64,000 bases of DNA, from contig CM076152.1 of NCBI GenBank assembly GCA_038025085.1, forward strand, positions 34,351,501-34,415,500. The letters are read 5' to 3'. Under the pieces are notes generated by a model, which did no database searches, was not told where the DNA came from, and saw only the letters and a program-made list of their open reading frames with translations. This DNA is from Tetragonia tetragonoides. Its lineage: Eukaryota > Streptophyta > Magnoliopsida > Caryophyllales > Aizoaceae. Shown in pieces: positions 58,165 through 64,000 of the stretch (position 1 is its first letter; each line of letters starts with the position of its first letter). The position numbers were made by a program, and so were the translations under genes.

Positions 58165-61100
58165 TGGTGGTGGTTAAGAGCTATGGTTTTTTTAGCTGCT
58201 GCAATTTGATGGAATTGAAACAATTCATAATCCTCAATGGTTGATGTGAGAGACACACAAAGTGAAAGGTCAGGAGGGTGATGAAGAGTATCAAAAGAGG
58301 TAGGACAGTGATGCCTCAAGGTAATATGTTGGTGATACAAAGCTAGAGTTTGGGACGGGGCATGGTTCCAAATAGCTGAAGCAAGCAGTATAATATTGTG
58401 CGCTCTTTTATTTTAAGGAGAAGAATCAAGAGGTGCTTGGTGGTTTGGAGTATCGTCCCCCAACTGTAGATTGAACTGTGAGATTGAGCCATTGAGCTGT
58501 TGAGGGTTTGATTCTTATTGTGTGTGTGCCTCCTCTAAAAACTCAATTATTTTAGGAGTTTGATCAGGGGCATGAGCAATCTTACTCAAGGTTATTCTAG
58601 TGCATACGTGAACTTTTGCATGAATTATAAACATTTGTGTACCAGATGGAGCCCTATCACTACTTGAGGTTAGTCCAGTGTTGTGGCCTGCCCAAAGTTC
58701 ACTTATCTGTTAAAGTAAATGGTTGGAGCTACAAGGGTTATTCAAAGACTCACGGAAGAATATCTTTTTTGTTTTTGTTTTGGAAATGGTAAGATATTTT
58801 CATTCAATCTCCCAAGAGGATGGCAATGTGATACCCCATGGTAAAATTATACATGAGTAGGCATACCAACTAGATATCCTAGACTACAGTAGATCTACCA
58901 CTAAACGAAATAAGAAACAACAGACAAAGCATTTAACTAACAAGAATCTAATGCAAAAGCTGTTGACATCTATACTCATGGTCAGCTCCTACTGTCCTGC
59001 AGCATCCAAAAGGCGCACACTAGAGTTAAACTTGATCTGCCAGATGAGTTGCTATGTGGTGTGTTTCACTCCTTTGAAAATCCTGGAGTTTCTCTCCTTC
59101 CAAAGCTAACGTAGTGTGGCTGATAAGGCACATCTAGCCTGTTGCCTTCTCCAATGCGTTGCTTTGCTGTTATTCTTAAACCAGCGCAATTCTTGCTTCA
59201 AGCTAATGGCTATTCTGGTGATACTCATCCAAGACAGTTTACCCTGCCAGACGACTTTGGACAATGGACCGGAGAAGAACAAGTGATTTGCAGGCTTCAT
59301 ATCAACTTCACAATGGTGATGCCTCTCTTGTTTAGATTATCTACAGTGTTCTCTCCAAGAAAAAAGAAAGAGATTATCTACAGTGGGCAAAGCATTCTGA
59401 ATTGCCAAGGAGGAGATGAAAGCATGACTGGAAGCAACAACTTCATCCCAGACGATGTTTGCCCATTGTTTCTATGGTTGTGTATCCCAAAGGAAGTCAT
59501 AGACTTTCTTAACCTTCACTGCCCCATTTGTGCTACAAGAGTTTAGCTTAACAATAGCAGCAGGGACATCACCTGCTTTTTCCACCAACAAATCTTGAAC
59601 TGCCAAAATCCCCTGCCAGGCCAATGAGTTACTTTGAGAAGCTTGACAGTCCCAAACAGAGGAGTGCTTCAGAGTATAATGCTGCAACAAGAGTTCCAGA
59701 TTAAGTCCTTCCTTGGCTGTATCTTTAGCTGATAAGTGACCTTAGTATATTGCTGGTAAACTAATAATTAAGCTATTTGATTAATGTGAATTTGCCAATT
59801 TGATTGAGTTCCATTTATTGGATTTTCTATTGAACAAGCTTCAAAACTATTTGATTTAGGCTTATTTATTAGCTAAAGAATGAAACCGAATCTTAAATGA
59901 TTGCGAATTTGAGCACCATATGCTATTGGTTGGCTTAAGGTTCGAAAAACCGGCATCATCGTTCTCTTAATCAAAGATCATATGGTCTAGGTAGGGGTAA
60001 TGATTTTGCCAAGGCAATAGTTGATTTTTCCAAGGCAAATTCTTCTATAATTTGAGGCGTTTGCCTTGCCAAAATCACTCCCCTCTAGGTAGGGGTGGCC
60101 ACGAGCTCTGAAGTTTGGGTTTAGCTCGTTCTGAAATTCTCGAATACTGTCGAGCCATAAAATAAAGTTCAAACTTGGTTTGATTAAGAATTACCGAATT
60201 CGAGCTTGAACTCGAACGTTTGTCGAACATGTAAATGTTCTCTAATATTTCATGATATGATATCGTCAAATGAGATTAACAATATCCTGTTCATTATTCG
60301 AGAATTTCAGAACGAGCAAACCCAAACTTTGGCCACCCCTACCTAGAGGGGAGTGATTTTGGCAAGGCAAATGCCTCAAATTAAAGAAGAATTTGCCTTG
60401 GAAAAATCAACTATTGCCTTGGCAAAATCATTACCCCTACCTAGACCATATGATCTTTGATTAAGAGAACGATGATGCCTGTTTTTCGAACCTTAAGCCA
60501 ACCAATAGCACATGGTGCTCAAATTCGCAATCATTTAAGATTCGGTTTCATTCTTTATTTAATAAATAAGCCTAAATCAAATAGTTTTGAAGCTTGTTCA
60601 ATAGAAAATCCAATAAATGGAACTCAATCGGATTGGCAAATTCACATTAATCAAATAGCTTAATTATTAGTTTACCAGCAATATGCTAAGGTCACTTATC
60701 AGCTAAAGATAAATTTGAACTTTATTTTATGGCTCGACAGTATTCGAGAATTTCAGAACGAGCTAAACCCAAACTTCAGAGCTCGTGGCCACCCCTACCT
60801 AGAGGGGAGTGATTTTGGCAAGGCAAATGCCTCAAATTAAAGAAGAATTTGCCTTGGAAAAATCAACTATTACCAAAACAGACAATATTTAGATTATTAT
60901 TAAGAAAAACAAACATTAGTAATTTAAAATTCAGAAGAAGTACAATCGACCTGTTCATTTGAGGCTCACGAGCTTTCGAGCCGAACACCATGAAGCTTGA
61001 GTTTGGTTCGTTTATTAAATGAGCCCAAACTTAAAGTTTGAGTTTGGTTCATTTACTAATCGAACCAAGCCGAGTGGAGCTTCTGACATAGTCGAGCACG

Positions 61101-62918
61101 AACAGTTCACGAGCAGTTTGGCTCGTGGCCACCCGTAGGTCGTGGTGTGCGCGATGTCTCATCAACGTGGTCCCCGTATTCCCTTATATATGTAATCAAG
61201 GTAAATGAAGTTCGTAAATACTTTATTAGCTGCTAAGGCGCATGGTAGGCCAAATTCAACCGTATTATTGATAGCTCAAATTGATGATGGAACTGGGCCA
61301 GACATAATAGTATTAGTCATGTAGTCGAGTTTAGTAATTTTGGAGCCAACACTAGTAGAGCCTAAGGTATTACCGGCAATCTGCTAGTTGTGCATCCAAG
61401 AATGTTTTGTTTAGAAGACCAGATATTTTCATTTCTCTTTGAGTGTAATCGTATGCGTAAAGGAATCCTTGTGGCTTTTCTTATTTTGAAATTCTTGGTG
61501 TCTACTTTGCTGGATTGGAGTGAAACCAATGAAAATGCCAATGTTTGCCCATTTTCACATTGCCTATTTTCGGAGTAAACTTTGTTCCTTCTAGTTTGGT
61601 TTGCGAAAGTGGCATTGGTGTGAGTTACAATAAATATCATTGGCTTGCCTGAATCTAAGATTCTGTCAGAATTATGTTATAAGCCTTAATACATGTAGCG
61701 ACAATGATAAATCTTACCTTGAAAAAAGCTAAAGTGGATGTTACCTTTATTTGTTTTAAATGAGAGAATCAATCATACATGTTGCAATTCCTCCCACAAC
61801 AAGAGGATGAAGCTGGCTGGGATATAATCTAAAATGCTAGGGTTGTGGGAAGTAAATTGTAGCCTTGCCCTTGTAGCACCATAAATGCCCCCCACAAACT
61901 CTGGAGCTGACTAAAGAAGTCTAGCCCACTAGAAAAGGATTGAACTTGGCATAGTTTCTCTTGAGGATATTTTGAATGCTAAATAGCTAATGGAAGCACT
62001 AACCTCTCCCTAGTTAACGCCTTCATCTTCATCAAGTGCAAGAGTGTGCCCACTTGCTGAGGAGTGCAAAGGGGTGTTGGTTTGCTATAAAACCTGCACC
62101 CATTGAATCGTTCTCGTGTTTTCTTACGAAAAACCTTGAGAACGATAGTGTTAGTATTGTTGAAGGTTTTTCAGTTATGAGAAGCTAATGAGAGATTTGA
62201 GTACCGTGGTTCAAGGTCGCTACACTGATTCCTAATGTAGCAAAGCCTTTTGCAGCTGGTGACTATAGAATATAGACCAATCTCGTGAGATCCACAAAGG
62301 ATTTATTGTTATTCTTCAAGTCGGCAAATAGATTATAAATGCCCCTCCTGTGATGTACTTATTTTTCAGAGTTTAAGATTTTTGATCGAGTTGAAAATAT
62401 GCTGGTCAGGTTTCTCTATTATAGAGTTGCAGTTACTGCCACTGACTGCGAGATATCTGTCAGTCTTTTGATTTTTATTCCTACAACAGAGTTGGTCTGT
62501 ATAGGCATGTTATGCATCTTAATACACTGTAACCTGATATGTTTTAGTAGGTTAATGTGCGTGTGGCTTTACGTAGTTACTAGTCTTGGAGAATGAATGT
62601 TTCTGAAATCTAGTATGTCCAATACGCCCCCATCTAATAAAAAAACAGTTATCATAGAGACTTTAAAGGCTGAGTTGGTTTGGCTAGTAAAATCTAATCT
62701 ATGACATCTTGTTGATGCCAAAGCCCATTGTCTTCGGAATTCCTATCGCGGAAATGATAATTTTAATTCATCTTGCAGGCTATGCTCTTCCCAGATTCAC
62801 TCAGCTTACAGTGACCTCATATTATGCTGCTTCAAGTGCCTCACATTATGGGATTTCTCTATTAACAAGACACGTTGAAGAGGCACATATGTCAACTGCC
62901 CGGCAGGAAAAACTCTGA
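51418..62918 (+). CDS. Conserved plant membrane protein of unknown function, 158 aa, six exons
   Basis: Exons 51418-51546, 51717-51767, 53217-53268, 53336-53394, 54239-54284 and 62779-62918. All introns are GT-AG and phases join to one 477-nt frame. The N-terminus is MGTREVYEEKLRTGNLYDHD, then a CPRC pair in GLGSPRCPRCLSLLDSDS (possible metal site or redox pair). Gly/Ala-rich DATAVAGTGIGAMLSATHGF, one clear membrane helix (WLPFVVGLPPLLMYSAACAA) and a soluble C-terminal region (YYAASSASHYGISLLTRHVE) follow. I recognise the sequence as plant-conserved in style but cannot name a family. The six splice junctions, each closing the frame, are the main evidence that it is a real gene. The last intron is 8.5 kb and full of transposons. 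A short intron in the 3' UTR starting at CAG/GTGACATA (about 62940) is possible. Confidence 0.85.
54457..54710. mobile_element. hAT-like MITE, 254 bp, 8-bp target duplication
   Basis: CCTCCTCT at 54449-54456 is repeated at 54711-54718. The ends are CAATGTATTAAAAGGCGC and, inverted, CAAGGTATTAAAAGACGC. The interior is rich in GGCGC/GCGCC motifs in both orientations and would fold back strongly. It lies in intron 5, 170 bp after exon 5. Confidence 0.75.
54725..54773 (-). mobile_element. Tail-only micro-insertion, perfect 14-bp duplication
   Basis: AAAGAAATATTTTT is at 54725-54738 and 54760-54773. The 21-nt spacer reads ACCATTTTCCAAAAAAGAAA plus one A on the minus strand. It matches the 3' end of the LINE relic at 58.8 kb, ACCATTTCCAAAAC. 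Confidence 0.55.
54790..55035 (+). other. Mitochondrial 26S rRNA fragment in the nucleus (NUMT), inside intron 5
   Basis: The stretch 54880-55025 follows the conserved bacterial-type large-subunit rRNA order: TCGAACTGGTAGCGATTCTC, then an ACCCAAACTAACATAACTGA region, AAGTAGAGTGTACTAAG, GTTGAGAGAACCATGTTGAA, GGAACTCAGCACAATGACCC, GTAACTTTGGGAGAAAGG. The GAGAGAACCATGTTGAAGGA wording is of the alpha-proteobacterial/mitochondrial kind rather than the chloroplast kind. Many C-to-T-type differences from the universally conserved bases show it is an old, decaying copy. It is not a functional rRNA. The left limit is approximate. Confidence 0.65.
55036..56787. other. Intron 5 segment, nothing recognised
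   Basis: Unassigned intronic sequence. Open frames at 55716-55995 and 56376-56721 show no domain and no splice signals consistent with the host gene. Confidence 0.4.
56808..56952 (+). mobile_element. SINE, 145 bp, perfect 20-bp target duplication
   Basis: GAAGAAGATATTCGATAGTT is at 56788-56807 and, identical, at 56953-56972. The insert has a pol III B box GGTTCAAGCC (56844-56853), then GGCCACTGGAGGTTTTC, CAGGGCCCTTGGCATTAGTC and an A-rich tail. It shares body and tail type with the copy at 57547. Confidence 0.9.
57085..57531 (+). pseudogene. LINE relic: zinc-binding RVT segment
   Basis: Frames give LHDKLVTTDSLVKWGLEVNA, then EENIYHHFFECAYSRELWLN, the zf-RVT segment of a plant LINE ORF2. Stops lie in between (TAG at about 57195), with loss of frame after 57350. 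Plus polarity. The second SINE inserted at its right end. Confidence 0.65.
57547..57677 (+). mobile_element. SINE, 131 bp, 5'-truncated, perfect 15-bp target duplication
   Basis: AATATACTCCATATA is at 57532-57546 and 57678-57692. The insert has a B box GGTTCGAGTC (57563-57572), GGGCCACTGGAGGTTTTCC, TTTAGGGCCCATGGGATTAG and an A-rich tail, the same family as 56808-56952. It starts close to the B box, so the A-box part is missing. Confidence 0.88.
58097..58162. repeat. (GT)33 microsatellite
   Basis: A 66-bp uninterrupted GT run followed by (GGT)4, inside intron 5. Open frames across it are artefacts of the repeat. Confidence 0.95.
58768..59720 (-). pseudogene. LINE relic, 3' half on the minus strand
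   Basis: Reading minus: KVYDFLWDTQP and KQWANIVWDEVVASSHAFIS at 59500-59430, LFFSGPLSKVVWQGKLSWM at about 59280-59220, then LWKERNSRIFKG near 59110-59070, as in the zf-RVT and C-terminal part of plant LINEs. It ends ATATCTTACCATTTCC followed by A-rich sequence at 58790-58768. Several stops and frameshifts. A later micro-insertion interrupts it at 59349. Confidence 0.7.
59334..59385 (+). mobile_element. Tail-only micro-insertion, perfect 15-bp duplication
   Basis: AGATTATCTACAGTG is at 59334-59348 and 59371-59385. The 22-nt spacer ends CTCTCCAAGAAAAAAGAAAG. It sits inside the LINE relic, so it is younger than that relic. Confidence 0.5.
59721..60710. repeat. Large imperfect palindrome in intron 5
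   Basis: Arms 59721-60147 and 60295-60710 are inverted complements with few differences, around a loop of about 148 bp. Outer ends read ATCTTTAGCTGATAAGTGAC and AGCTAAAGAT. A third, inverted copy of the inner part (60016-60175) follows directly at 60711-60870. Boundaries such as TAGGGGTGGCCACGAGC (60091) and GCTCGTGGCCACCCCTA (60781-60797) look like hAT-type ends, so foldback transposition may be the origin. Confidence 0.8.
59992..60087. mobile_element. 96-bp foldback sequence inside the palindrome arm
   Basis: TAGGGGTAATGATTTTGCCA and, inverted from the right, TAGAGGGGAGTGATTTTGGC are near-complementary ends, each running on into AAGGCAA. Inverted copies are present at about 60350-60440 and 60800-60870. 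A very small MITE is possible; no direct duplication was seen. Confidence 0.4.
60871..62778. other. Right part of intron 5
   Basis: 60960-61140 is rich in GAGTTTGGTTCG/CGAACC words and ends GGCTCGTGGCCACCCGTAGG, again like a hAT-type end. The rest is unassigned. The branch/acceptor region precedes the AG at 62777-62778. Confidence 0.35.
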
Positions 62919-64000
62919 TTATGGTGTTGCATTATGCAGGTGACATATATGCTGCTTTTGTATGTATCGAATTTTCTATATTTGTTACTTTCATGATAAC
63001 ATGTATCTAGAAAGTTGATTTGACTTCTTGTTCTCTGCTTTTCTTCTCTTTGGAATATATTAAATTTTGATTGGTACTCTTCATGAATTAGGTGAAGCTA
63101 TCTGTATATTAGATTATTAGTAGGCCTATATACATATACACAGCTCTGATTTCTTAGAGTATATATATACATCTTACATTGTGATTATGGATTTCCCCAA
63201 CAATCATTTATGTGGATTCTGCGATTTTTTTATCTATGATATAGAGAAATAATGTATTAATGAAGTATCAAAAAAAATACCGGAAAGTAGGACATGCAGT
63301 CCTCCAGAAAGAGTGGATGCTGCGCTATTGATGGTTGTTTCTCATAGTCATAAGCGTTGCTTTAGTTTTCCATTTTGGAATACTTTTTCCTTTATGTGAC
63401 TGGAATTAGTGTTGAGAAGTAGAAAACGCTTATCTACATGAACTTTCTGGTATATTTGGATAGGGCTGTGAGTCTTGTTACAGGGGCTTGGCATTTATGT
63501 AGTTTTACTAGTGTCGTTATTGTCAAGAAACATGAAACTGCATGTAGTATGGAGCCGTGGCTGATACTCCAAGTTTCAATCTGACATGGCCGTTATTATG
63601 AAACCCATCTTGGTGGAGGAAAAATGATAAGTAGATAGATAGATATAGCTAAATATATAGATTAGCATGCAGAAACATGGACTGTAGAGGTGGATTAGTG
63701 ATCCTCACCATTGTTTGGCACTAATCAGGGGAGTAAAGGATAGCTCCCTACCACTGTCCTAGTTTTTTTTTTTTCTTATGATATTTCATCATTGGGCGAT
63801 GCTGTAGGATATTCTGAGGTAGATTCTTTGTAATTTTCTTCTGGTCCACTTTAGCATTCTCTGCGGGGAATGGTGTAAGTACACACTTCTCTACACTGTT
63901 TTATCCTCGCCTGGACTCCCATCATTACTCTACTCCTAACTATCTGAATTCCAAAACAGAAAGGTAATGTTTGGTTAGTCAACGCAGTGATGGGCGCTTG
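62919..64000 (+). other. 3' UTR and downstream of the membrane-protein gene
   Basis: Follows the TGA at 62916-62918. CAG/GTGACATATATG at about 62938-62950 could be a donor for a 3' UTR intron. No other gene is recognised to the end of the window. Confidence 0.35.

Noticed and set aside
57959..58340. Open frames with Val-Cys or Thr-His repeats
   Set aside because: They read through the (GT)33 microsatellite.

Overview
The window is nuclear DNA of a flowering plant, almost certainly a eudicot. It has spliced genes with GT-AG introns, a plant-type ribosomal-protein promoter, dirigent genes, AT-rich intergenic DNA and a dense, layered load of plant transposons (Copia, LINE, SINE, TRIM, hAT, Harbinger/Tourist, Stowaway, Mutator-like, CACTA and Helitron signatures). 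Nothing in the sequence lets me name the family or species with confidence.

Layout. 1-5.4 kb: minus-strand 5' half (six exons, 417 codons) of a CCR4 deadenylase gene that runs off the left edge. 5.4-8.7 kb: no gene seen. 9.3-10.6 kb: a complete two-exon RPL21 gene (minus strand) with telo-box and site II promoter motifs. 11-14.1 kb: a Stowaway MITE, a rotten LINE end and a 131-bp tandem duplication. 14.5-24.9 kb: a cluster of four intronless dirigent-domain genes on the plus strand. The first carries a one-base frameshift. The first two have hydrophobic C-terminal tails that look like GPI-anchor signals; the last two are ordinary secreted forms. MITEs and short repeats fill the spacers. 25.9-28.7 kb: a Mutator-like element with long terminal inverted repeats, interrupted by an intact-looking TRIM retrotransposon.

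30-50.3 kb is a heterochromatin-like block. Monomers of about 0.6-0.7 kb are found on both sides of a nested stack: CACTA-like DNA contains a Copia element, which contains a Helitron. The right part of the array is split by a 6.3-kb LINE with a perfect 15-bp target duplication but several ORF breaks. 50.6 kb holds a second copy of an unusual terminal-inverted-repeat element with a minisatellite core. 51.4-62.9 kb: a six-exon plus-strand gene for a 158-residue conserved-looking plant membrane protein. Its last intron is 8.5 kb and contains a hAT MITE, a mitochondrial 26S rRNA fragment (NUMT), two SINEs, two LINE relics, a (GT)n microsatellite and a large imperfect palindrome.

The host genes are unrelated to each other apart from the dirigent cluster: mRNA deadenylation, translation, cell-wall phenolic coupling and an unknown membrane function. 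The most interesting pattern is a set of tiny insertions (13-24 nt, a few bases plus oligo-A). They are flanked by 11-18-bp duplications, and some resemble the 3' tails of LINEs in the same window. They look like extreme 5'-truncated target-primed insertions. I did not find a convincing undescribed multi-gene system.
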